Shown here piece after piece: positions 45,167-56,700 of a DNA stretch of 64,000 bases. Origin of the DNA: Enoplolaimus lenunculus (Eukaryota; Nematoda; Enoplea; Enoplida; Thoracostomopsidae); contig JASANG010002338.1 in assembly GCA_030248215.1 (NCBI GenBank), positions 1 through 64,000 of the forward strand. The letters are read 5' to 3'. The notes below the pieces were generated by a model. That model was given only the letters and a program-made list of their open reading frames with translations. It was not told where the DNA came from and did not search any database. Position 1 is the stretch's first letter; every line of letters starts with the position of its first letter. Made by a program: the position numbers and the translations under genes.

Positions 45167-45495
45167 TACTGTAGTGACCCCCTTCGTTACTGATATATAT
45201 CCGGTACTGCAACTATCCGTCGAATTAAATGTTTATTTGTCTTGCGTGAATAGCTTGAGCGATCATACCAGGTTCTACATAGGAATGTATATTCCAAATT
45301 TAAGTACGCATTAAAGATTCAAACTCAATTTTATTTAGTCATGGAGTCATTTATGCACTACAATTAGGAATAACTTACCTTCGTGGACTCTAATTAGGAT
45401 TTAGAGACTCTATCCGCTTACGGACTCTTATTAGAGACACGGCCTTGGGACCCACCTCTTATTAACCACACCCTCTTATTCGGGTCACTACAGTA
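45167..45495. mobile_element. TACTGTAGTGACCC-family MITE, internally deleted
   Basis: The left end TACTGTAGTGACCC is followed directly by CCTTCGTTACTGATATATAT, skipping about 110 bases present in other copies. The right end is TTATTCGGGTCACTACAGTA. Both tips are intact and begin and end with TA. Confidence 0.85.
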
Positions 45496-45499
45496 TGGA

Positions 45500-48400
45500 A
45501 TATCGATGTAAGAGTGTGCATAAAATAACTTATTTTTACTGTACTCAGGAGCCGAAAAGACTGATTTCTCTTCGATCCAGCATTAAAACAAACGCTATGA
45601 CTTTTATGTCTGGGATTTATTTTGCCGTGCATTTCATCTCAAATTGCAATCGACTTGTACGGGTGAATTTCAATAATTTGTGTCAAAATTGTACGCATAT
45701 ATATGCACGGTAATAATGGTATTTGAACCAAAACAACACTACATCTGCCATTTTCTATATTCAACCCCAGTTTCTGAGTCTCTATGCAGGCAGCAATCAC
45801 ATCATGGCTTTGACAAACCTAAGCGCGAAATGCAAACCAAACGTGTTATCGCCTAAAACCACAATAGCACGTGCATGCTCCGCTCACTAAAATCAAACCG
45901 GTTGCGAATCCGCATTAATTATCTATTATTTGCATTTTATATTACCATTAGGGGCACCTTAGTTTATTTAAGAATCTTCTGGTTTGCTTCTACACTGTTC
46001 TTCTATTAGGTTACGGTGTCTTGAAAACCAATTTTTAACTCTGAAGTACACTACCTAAATCGCAATAAGGAAAGCACCCGTTACCTACATGTTCATCACT
46101 GTAGCAGTCTAATTTAGCTAGCAGTTAGTAGTTAAACCTCATTTCTTTTTGAGCTTTGTCCACCTAACGTGGTTAATTTAGCCTTTCATCTTTTACCGCT
46201 GCGGTGTACGATCCACGGGGAAATTTGTCATTCAGATGTTTTAATATTCTAAAGACAATAAGTTATAGTGTAAAATATGTAAACATCTAAAGCACCAGTG
46301 CTGGTATATATCTAGACTCAGTCTTACGTTTACCCTCAAGCCTACCAACCTACCATACGCTCAAGTAGTTTTTCCAATGCAAATCATTATGGCAAACTTT
46401 TTTATTTGCTTCTGGCTGGAAAAATACAACAGTTTCTACAGTTTTAAATTTATCTCAAGTATGTTTTCATTGACCGCACCATATATAACCACAACTCATT
46501 TATTCACTTAAGGTTTCTAATGAGATCGAGAAGACTTCCAAATTATGCATGATACGTAAAGTAAACTACATCGCTATTTTTTAAATCGAAAACCCGTTCA
46601 CCAGTATTGAGCTTGGAAAATAACTGACAAATGAAAAACATGGAAACTGAAAAAAATAATTGGAAACCAGTGGCGGATTTAGAAACTTTCAATGGGGGTT
46701 GCTCCGTGGTTTAATAGCGAGAACTCGCGAGCGAACCGAGCAAGTATATGTTTAGTATCCCTCCCACAAAGCTTTCCCCTTCAAACATAACGAACGAACC
46801 TAGCTTAAGTCTATGCCTGAGAATATCTTGAGCTTAAGCTTAAGCCTAAGCCTAAGTTCAAGAATGAGGCTAAGCCTGTTAAGCATATAATAAGTTATTC
46901 ACATAAACGTTTTTTCAGTGAAAACCCAACCCCCCAGTGAATATTTTCTATTTCCCCTAGACCTGCTTACAAGAATTCAACCCAACTGGAGTAGGAGGCG
47001 TTACCATCACCCTCGTTAAACACCACGCCGAGCCCGAGGCTTAAATACTAGTGTGATTTAGAATGTATACGGTGAAATTAGTTCAACCGGTGCGTACACT
47101 AAACCCCCCTCATATTGTGCAAAACTTTGGTTTTGATCCGGGGAATATGAGTGAGCCCTTGAATCTAAGCACCACTGTTTAACACAAGTCTCCGTAAATT
47201 GAGCTCGTGCTTAAACAAAAAACGTCTGTTATTGAAATAATGCTGTTTTTCAAGTCAAACAAGCTCTGTTTTACTGATATCGAAAATTCCAAATTATAGC
47301 TGAATGTAGCGAATAGGTCGCGAAATTTAACATCAAGCTGCGTTCGTTTCCGTTCAAATTCAGCGGCTGTTCAACATAATTTAGCAATGAGAATTCAAAA
47401 AACGCCAGAAGGGACGTTACGCGTTCTTGCAAATGTTTGGGCCCCCCCGTAGTAAAATTTATTAAACCTTTCACGTAAGTCATGTGAATTTGTTACACGC
47501 GCTTTTCCCTATAACACGCTGACCTGGTTATCGGCTTGAATGTCTCGCATATAAAAAACCATATCTCAACAGACACGAAGATTTGATGTTTACATGTCGC
47601 AGAGGAAAATAATAAAGCTGTTATGCTTTAAACGTCTGTTTTGGCTTCATTATCAGTTTAATCAAGAGTTGATAATGACAAGAGTGGGCAATTCATGGGT
47701 TCCCACATGGTACAAAATGTACCACTAGGAGTTGCGTTTTTGGCCGACCCTCCCGTGTTTAGAGGGGGGTCCCTATCACAAAAATACCCCTAAATTATAT
47801 TACAATGAGAGCATATTTGACGCCACATACATAAAGTGACATGGTTCGCACCGGTTGCACCCCTCTAAATAAAGGATGGTAGAGCACCAACGCAACGCGT
47901 GCCGGGTACATTCTTTTTACATAGAATGTGCCCAGTTTCACACTTTTGAAATAGCGATTATCCACTCTTGGTTTAATTAAACGATCATGTCCTCTCATAA
48001 AAGTGTTAAAAACATAATACTCATCATACTTACTTTGTTGTTTTTGTCACCGCCCTCGGGCGGTGACTCTTGTTAATATATTTTTGTGGTTGTACACGCA
48101 GCATGTACTACACATGATTCACATATGTCGAAAAAGAGTCTGGGCCCGCAGTCAAAGAGGCACAGGGTCTCAGCCCCCCCTGGAAAAATTTTGGCCCCGC
48201 TATAGAAAAATTTCAAACTTGCTTCCAAGTCAACAAAAACCTTTATATGCCTCTCCAGAAAATTTTTTAGCCCCCCTAGCAATGTGAGCTGGCTAAGGGT
48301 CTGATTTGAGTGCTCTTTTAAAATGTGTCTGGAATACAACATCACTTATTCGGAGAGATCATGATAAAGCAGGTATAGTTGCGGCCCGACTATGAGGTTT

Positions 48401-50030
48401 GAATGGAGTAAGTGTCAGAGACTCCTATTTTGAGTCTGAGTCAATAGGAGTCTATTTTCATAACTGGAACGTCCGTAAATAAATAGATAGTTCTTGTGAG
48501 TCTTTGTCCATTTCAGGGGAGGTCATGAGAAGCTGAAATATGCAAAAAAATTTAAAATTGAACCATTTTTGGGCAAACGCGGGCTAGGGTGAAATACTTT
48601 TGTTAATACACCCCCGCATTTTGGTAGCTACATTTGCGTGGATACGCCATAAAAATAGATCATATTTACTTTCAAAACAAGGTGTTGGATATGTACAACT
48701 GATAAATATATAAAATTAACAATTGGTTTATGAACCCTTTTTTAAGCTTTGGAGCCATTATTAACTGAGAAGTTTAGAGATAGAATTATGAGTAGGCTTA
48801 TGCTTAAGCTTAAATATAGCGTTAGGTTTAAGATCAAGCTTAAACCCCTTTTGTTAGTCATTTGAATTAGGCATGCTATCAAACAATACCGAAGCGAGTT
48901 TGTGTCGCGGAAACGATTTTTTACTTATATCCTAATAAAAGTCAAAAAGTACGCTTTCCACACTTCCGATTTCAGGCCTTTTCAGGTTTGGCTTTATGTT
49001 TTTGTTAACTTTAGTATGATTTTGTAATCTTTCCATTATTGCTTCTAAAAAATCAACAGTACACCAAGCAGTTTGGGAAACCCCGTGTTACCGCGTGTGC
49101 CGGTACAGTGAGGTACTGATATATAAATTGATCATATGAACAAAATTGTTTTTCAATTTTTATGCAGTGTGAATTCGATTATCACCTGCAGCATTATTTA
49201 TTGTGATAAAATGGCTTTTATAAGCAAATAACTGTATTATCACGCGAAACAGATCCAAATTGACTTTAACCGCCAGTATAGTATCGCACGAAAAAATAAC
49301 CTACAGATCTCGTTGGCGAAAACGTGTCCTTTAAAAAGATAAGAAATATCACACAGTGCCCATATATGGATGTTTTTATTTTATCAGAGACCGACATAGT
49401 TTCAAATTTGGATACGAACCACGAATAAAAGCTTGACGTTCGAGTCCGAAGGAATTATCACGTTGTGTGAAAAATTAATAGAGTGAAATTGAATATTGAA
49501 ACGCGTAAACACTACATCATACTGTATAAAATAAACAAACTCACGACAAGCTTTGTATCATAGTTTCTGTCAAGCATCAGTGCATAATGCTGTTAGAACT
49601 CCGGCTCAATAGTTTGCTTGCATGAAATTTATTATGCTTTCCAACAGGAAGTCTTAATACCATGATATTTTCTTGCGAAAGGATTAATAGAATTTCGCTC
49701 AAGGGTCAAACTAGAATGTGAAAACACAACAAATATGCGGGCCGATAGCCAGAGGAGGCTCGGCCCCTAAAACAATTTTACCCCCTTAAAAAGTTTAATG
49801 GCTTTTCTTGTGAATCATCGAAAACCCTTGTATGCCGCTTTTGAAAATTTTTTAGCCCCATTGAAGATGAACTGGCTAGGCCTGTAAATACATGTGTAAG
49901 TAGATTCGAACAAATTATTGTTACTGAGTAAAAGCTAGTTTGTTTTGTCTTATTTCACACTTGAACGTGAAGGTCATACATAACAGACCATTCAATTTTA
50001 TTTACAACTCAAAAAAGTACCTATATATAA
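45500..50030. other. Geneless stretch with repeat fragments
   Basis: No gene recognised. A GGCGGATTTAG-type MITE tip lies at 46671. Two related fragments lie at 48144-48300 and 49740-49880 (AAAATTTTTTAGCCCC, GAGCTGGCTA or GAACTGGCTA). GCTTAAGCCTAAGCC-like words occur at 46835-46880 and 48790-48850. A perfect hairpin lies at 48046-48067. Confidence 0.55.
48046..48067. other. Perfect GC-rich hairpin
   Basis: Arms GTCACCGCCC and GGGCGGTGAC around a two-base centre, in an AT-rich setting and next to a T-rich run. It could be the tip of a fold-back element or a structural site. Confidence 0.6.
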
Positions 50031-50033
50031 TGT

Positions 50034-50457
50034 TACTGTAGTGACCCGAATAAGAGGGGGGACTGATATTTATTTGGCCTCTCCAGAGGGTACTCCCTTG
50101 TTATTCGGTTACGGACTGTTATTTATTTTTAACCCAAGCTCAACCGCCTTTCGTTACTGATATATATCCGGTACTGCAATTATCCGCTGCATTAAACGTT
50201 TACTTGTCTTGTGTTAATAGCTTGAGCGATAATACAAGGTTACATTTTAGGAATGCACTTTCAAAATTTAAGTACGCTTTAAAGTTTCGAACTCAAAGTA
50301 TTTGGTCCTGGAGTCATTTATGCCCTACAATTAGGGTTAATTGACATTTATGGACTCTAACGGACTCTTATTAGGGATACAGACTCCTATTGATAGGGAC
50401 TCAAAATGGGAACCCCCTCTTATTACCCCTCCCCCTCTTATTCGGGTCAGTACAGTA
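50034..50457. mobile_element. TACTGTAGTGACCC-family MITE, complete
   Basis: The ends TACTGTAGTGACCCGAATAA and its inverse (TTATTCGGGTCAGTACAGTA) form a 25-base terminal repeat with one mismatch, both beginning with TA, as in Tc1/mariner-related MITEs. It is 424 bases long and non-coding. Confidence 0.88.
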
Positions 50458-50557
50458 CAAACATAGAATCCAAATTTTGATGCCTTTTTAATGTATCCCC
50501 TGAAGATAGGTTCGTAGCCAGGCTCAGGTTTCTGGTTCTATGCATAAGCTTCTATAT

Positions 50558-50775
50558 CAGGGTACAACCGGAGGTCCGGCTTTGGCTTCGGCAGAACAGC
50601 GACTTCCGGCTCCGGTAGAATTTTTGCCAGAGATTCCGTCTTTTTCGGTATTTCAATTATGCATAGTTTTACAAAATTCATCTGTTTGGCGCGTCGTGTT
50701 CTACCTTTTGGCACAATTTTGGGGAAAAATTGCATGACCTCCGACTCCGGTATTTTAACCTCCGGTTACACCCTG
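50558..50775. mobile_element. hAT MITE, CAGGGTGCAACCGGA family
   Basis: Ends CAGGGTACAACCGGAGG and CCTCCGGTTACACCCTG are perfect inverted repeats. Flanking bases no longer match well. Confidence 0.75.
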
Positions 50776-50779
50776 TTTA

Positions 50780-52020
50780 ACGTATACAAGTCGTAGTAGA
50801 GCTACATGTATTGACCGAAGCTCGGACACACTTAGTTTTAAATCGGGTTTAGTTATAAGAATTCCAAGGCTATAAAGCACAATCGGATAGTTTGATCCAC
50901 TCACTTTTCAATTAATCTAATATATGCTACTTATTTAAAGGTCCAGCTAATGACCGGCTTAAAATTTAGAAACCCCAATGTGAGGTTAACACCCCAGGAT
51001 TATAAGCTTTCAAAAAAGTTTATCAAAATCGGTTCAGCGGTTCCTGAGATTCTTTTCGGACGGACAGACGACAGACAGACAGACGAAAGGACAGATGTAC
51101 ATCCACCTTTCCCCCCGAGTACAAAACATCAAACGCTTCGCGAAACTCTATGCTACGCTCAAGTAAAGGTTGGTAAAGTGTAAAAGAGCCATTGTGGCAA
51201 CAATTACGCTCCACTAGCTTCACCTCCAGCTCCGGAAAATTTGTGGGCAATTTGGCTCCGGTATTTTTAAGTTCAACAGAAATAACAGTCAAAACACACA
51301 TATATAGTCGTACATGAAGAGAACGTTTGCGTGTTATTCTTCAAAATGGATCAGCAGAGTTTCGTTTAAAAGTTATGCCTAAATGCAAAATGATTTAAAA
51401 ACCATGTTTGGATTTTAAAAACGGAGTTTTACAACAATTTGGCCAAACGCATTCAAGGATAAGGGGATTTTAAAGTTAAAAACACTGCTATATAAAAGCT
51501 AATTGTCTGAAAAAATAACCATTCACCCATGATTTTAGAACGAAATGTTTGAAAACTTGTAAAGAAACCAAAACCATTAGTAATAGCAAGCTAAATGTTG
51601 ACACTGCAATTTATTTACATTTTAAAAATAAAGCTTCGACTATACAAATACTTGCTTTGATCACACAAAAGCTATCCAATCACCAAGCTTGTGTTTAATG
51701 TTTAGCCCTACCTGCCAGGAAATGATAAAACTTAACGCTGTATAACGGAGTGTAATGCTCAGCAGAACTCTGCAAAATTAGTTTACGAAATGATGATAGA
51801 ATTTCAAATTTTTTCCATATTTGGGCTTTTTATTGCCATCCCTGATCGTTCTACACCCAATTTTGAACTTAAAAAAATTATGATTCCAGATATCCGCAAC
51901 TCTAATAGGAGAATATCCTGATATTCGAAATTAAATTTTCTGTTTCGGATATCCGAAACTTTATTTTGCGTTTTTGGGTTTCTGAACCTCAGTTTTCGTT
52001 TCTCAAGTACTTGTTTTAAC
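50780..52020. other. No gene seen
   Basis: AT-rich stretch with a GACGGACAGACGACAGACAG short-repeat run near 51060. No exon or membrane frame recognised. Confidence 0.55.
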
Positions 52021-52029
52021 TTGAAGGTC

Positions 52030-52560
52030 TAAAGGGAACCTGACTCACATGCTGATTGCTATGAGCGTAAAAGATACAATTCTAAAAATAGTTTTTATTG
52101 TGCAGTTACTTCAATAGCGCTGGGTATTCGGGTTTGAACATTGGTACTAACTAATAAATACCGGCGTCGGCCACAGAAATTGAGTTGATTTGGTTTGTCC
52201 CCGATTCTATCAAATTCCAGCCTCCCATCGAACTATATATACATGAGTCGTTTTAATTGTTCCAATAAAAAAGATCCACAAAATCGCACAAACATCAGCT
52301 CATGTTACTTTTAGTGGTACCCCGCTTTCAGCGGCGGATCTAGTAATTTCTGACGGGGGCAGGCTCGTTAATGTTTTGAAACGCAACTTTCACCAAAAAG
52401 TTTTCCTACGGGGAAAATTGTAATGTAGGGACCATATAATTTTTTTCACAGAATACCTTTCTGAGGGTGAAGATTGTAAGGTAAAAGGGAACCTTATCAT
52501 TTTATCACAAAAAATTTCATAAAGGAAAAAATTGTAAGGTAGGGACCTTTACCATTGCTG
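52030..52560 (+). repeat. Second copy of the 38640-39290 repeat
   Basis: Same orientation as the copy at 38640: GCGTCGGCCAC, TTGAGTTGATTTGGTTTGTC, CCCCGCTTTCAGCGGCGGAT, then two AAAATTGTAA-GTAGGGACC segments. Confidence 0.75.
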
Positions 52561-53394
52561 TAGCTTAACATCGTTCTTTAGATAAGTATTGAAAAAATTA
52601 ATTGGCCGAGCACTTATAAATGGGTGGCGATGGTAAACGCCTCCCACACGACAAACTGAGGTTCAAAATATGGAATTCTACCTAGAAACAAGATTCTATA
52701 TGAAGGAAATATACAGAATATATTTATGTGAGTGAGAAAGGGCCAATACAACAAGACTAACATTTTGTGCCACGGAATTTATTTAATGACTTGAATAGTT
52801 AAATAACTTGACTCGATAGACCTTATTAAATTTAATCATTAACTAGTGGGAATGCATATGACAGTAATCAGTGGTCTTAAATATTATCACTATAGTTGAA
52901 ATAATGAACGTACTGAAACTATAATTTAGCCAAAATCACGATCATAATTGTAAGCATGGTATTCATGTACTGGCTGTGTTTATAAAAGCCTACTAAAGTT
53001 TCGCACTTAGAGTCTTTAATATTTCTGAATTTCTAATCAATTTAACATTTCTCAGTTAAAGCTTCAGAAGTCTCAGAATACGAAAAACAATTAATTGAAC
53101 GGCTCAACGTTTATAGGAATACGAAACATACACGCAACCGGAACCGTCAGAACGTCCTCTAAAATTCTGACGACACTGGATATAGAGAACATTTTTTTGC
53201 CAAAGCGTCGCTTAGACCCAAATGTCCCTAACAGATAATTAGCTGTTTTAACTTTAAAGCTCACCTTTATTTTGGCCAGACTTGCACAATCAGTGCCTCA
53301 ATCTATTTTGTATAATTCAAAATACATTTTAATTATACAGATTGTGCTAAAAAGTGTCCTACAACATTTAAATTCCTGAAAATTTAAATTATAT

Positions 53395-53750
53395 TGCACG
53401 CAATAGCGGATCCAGAGGGGGAAGGGCGGAGAGGCGTACGTCCCTCGTCAAAATTTTTTTGATAAAATGGAAATGTACCTTACAATTTTACCCTTAGAAA
53501 ATTTTTTTGTAAAAAAAGTAAAAAATTTTACCACGGAAATTCTTTGTGATAAAACCTTACAATTTTTCCCCTAAGAATTTTTTTGGTAATAAAATGATAA
53601 TGACGCTATCTTGCAATTTTTACGTTTCATAACAGTTGCCAGCCCACTGTTGGGCGGCTTCCACAATGACTAAATTTGGCGTCGTAAACAGAATTAGCAA
53701 ATCCAGCTAAATTTTTCAGCTTGTCCAGATTTAGTCCGTTAGTTATTTTG
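53395..53750. repeat. 3' flank of IFT70 with a GGATCCAGAGGG MITE
   Basis: Reverse complement of 38236-38620, including AAACAGAATTAGCAAATCCA and the repeated TTTTATCA-AAAA words. It ends at GCGGATCCAGAGGGGGAAGG. This marks one limit of the inverted duplication. Confidence 0.8.
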
Positions 53751-53755
53751 TCCGC

Positions 53756-56700
53756 TTAACCATAAAATATTTCTAGCAGCAATGCTTTTAGATATCTTGC
53801 TTCATATGTGACTGTATTTCTGCCTTCACGATTGTCACCGTCTTGCTCTAATGGTCCGTCTACTGTTGTTTTCACGTTCATTCCAAATGCTGGCAAAGAA
53901 ACAGAATAAAATGACAGATACATAGTTTGTAACGTTTAGGAACTTTTTTCAGGTGCAATTGTCTACAAAGCCTACAGTATGAACGCCCAGGTTACCTTGT
54001 ACAACACTGGTATTGCTAAAAACCAATACTACAACTTTAGTGCGTTGTCGAGCCAATTTTAAATATCCTTCAATATTGCAACTAATGCTTAACTGAGTGG
54101 CAACCAAATTGATTGCGAAAAACATTAAATACCCATACATACCAGGGTGCGACCGGATACCAAAAATGACGGAGCCGGAACTGGATAATAAAATATCCGG
54201 CCACAGCCGGAAAATAAATTCGAATCCATTACTAGATTAGATTCAACTATTAGAACGTAGCTAACAATTCTTCCTTCCCTGGCTTAAAGTCGTCAAAGTG
54301 TTTAACGTGTCAAAGCTTAAGAATAACATTGGTCAAGCTTAGACTTTGCAACAGGAAAATGCTGAGATATATACTGTTATGCCAACATTGGACATTTTAT
54401 CAGATTTTCCAGCGTTGTTGTAACTCAATAATGATTGTGAACGTACATGGGTACATGCATACATTTACATTACCTGTATAACAGAAAAACATGTACAAGT
54501 AAGTCAATCAGTTCCATGGTGATTGGCATAAATGCAAAATGATTGTTTCAATTTTTTAAGTTTTTAAAAAAACATCCGATAAATAAAACACTGGAACCGG
54601 ATGTCGATTTTTGCCGGTGTCATAGCCGGGTATCCGGTTGTGCTCTGATGCATACTGCATTTATTGAATGTTTTCCATATTTTGCTTTGATTCGGCTAAA
54701 AAATTGTAGTTAACACATTGGTAAATTTTGTTTTGCAACTTTATTGAAAAAAAATCGCTATTTGCGACTTCGCAACCTGGGCTAATGCTGCCTACGCCTA
54801 AGCCTAAGCATAAAAAAGAGCTTACACCTAAGCTTCATCCAGAGCCTAAGTAAAACATTACAATAAAGCTTAACCTTGCTCTATTACAGTCTCACAGAAT
54901 AACGTCAAGCCCTTGATCTTAAAATCGGCCGAAACCTGCATTTTAGGCTAATTCTTCGCTGACAGTTTTAATTTTGCTGCAACAGTAAAACGGGCTCACT
55001 TTCGCACTGCTCCAAAAACTGAACACATTCTTGGATGACTGCGTCGCGAATAATAATCATGTGTTTCGACAAATTTTCAATAAGCGATAAAAAGCATCGT
55101 TTTGCGTAATACCAAGTGTCAGTACCCAACTTTTTTGGATACGGTTCCATTGCCTTGATGACCCGACTAATTCCAAAATCATAATTTCCTTTCGAACAGT
55201 ACAAAGTTCTAAAAATTATCAAATAATATACATTTTATTAGTTTAATGCAGTGAGAACGTTGGTAAACTTTCCAGCTCAACTACGGTTCTGAGCTTGGAT
55301 TCTTATTAGACTTCAATTTAGCGTGGAAAATGCACCTGTGTTTTATCTGCAGAATTTGATGTTACGTAAAATAGTAACCCTGAAAGAGAGATGAATGAGT
55401 TCAATTCATTGGAAAGGTCGCTAAAACTCAAAGTGATATATGTATGTATGTATATATTATTCATTGCATATAAGAAATTTTATCACATTTTGCTTAAATA
55501 ACAACTTGTCATCAATTATTACTCACCCAATGACAAGATTAATGATGCACAGATGAAATATTTTCCTTTGGTCGTCTTCATAGCAAACACGTTCCTCTTC
55601 TTTTTCGACTTTCCGCATTAGTTCTTCGGCCTGGTTCGAATTAAAGTTCCAAACTTATATTTAAGTTAAGGATGTGCCGATTTATCGCATCAGGAATAAT
55701 CAGCTCATTTTGTGAGTGTCGGCGTCGGCACTGCGAATAAATTGCCGATATTTTGCCGATACTTTTTGCACATATAAGTCAGTTGGAATGCTATCAATTT
55801 CACTTCTTTGCTCATATTAGCGTGTGATCAGGGAAACTGTTATCTCTCTTACGTTTGCATTCGAAAAAATAATGAAAATAAACCGGTCTCATAAAATTAT
55901 AATCGTTTATAGTGGTTGGGGTTTAAGTCATCGCATAATGATGTACGTAACGTAGTTTTCTATGTATACTAAGTATGGCATACTAAAGTTGGAATCGGCA
56001 TCGGTATCGTCGTCGGCATCGGCAACATTTCAAAATAATTTGGAATCGGCACATCCCTAATTTCAATCAATAATTTCACTCCATGCACCGAGTTAAAGTT
56101 TTGCGACTTATGATGACTAATTAAAAACCACTTGCGCTGTAAAACGTTTTGAAACTCGATACTACTTGCTTTGGTTGGAAACTAGAACCTTTATTCCGGA
56201 GTACAAATACGTGTAGTTAATTGACATGTTATCTCAACACCGACACTGCTCATATATATGCTTTTTCGTACAACAGAATTACACGAGTCAGATTTGGAGT
56301 TTTATATCAATACGCACATCTTATCGCTAGTTGAAAAGTTTTTACAGATGACCTCGACTACAACTAGAACTTCTGATTTGGTGATGTTACAAGTACAATC
56401 ATCTACGACCGGGCAGTATGTTTTAAGCTTTCCATGAACTTACTGAAAAACACAATACAATCGCCACCAGGTTTTAAGAATAATATTGTGGAAGCCTTAT
56501 TCACACGTGCAAATTTTTGCTGAGAGAACATGTAGCTGCAAATCGCTCGCAGAACTTGTATTTTTTCATCAGGTAATGAGAAAGCGGTTGCAACAAATTC
56601 AGTGAACTTGCATGGTTGTTCACATGTGAACTAATTTCCTAGCTGTGATTTTTAATGAAATATTTGCAGATGCAAGTTTTTAGAACGGGATTTTTTGACA

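Noticed and set aside
46835-46880. Interstitial telomere repeat (GCCTAA words)
   Set aside because: Only two or three imperfect copies mixed with TTAAGC words; similar words occur at 37320, 48790 and 54785 without forming an array.
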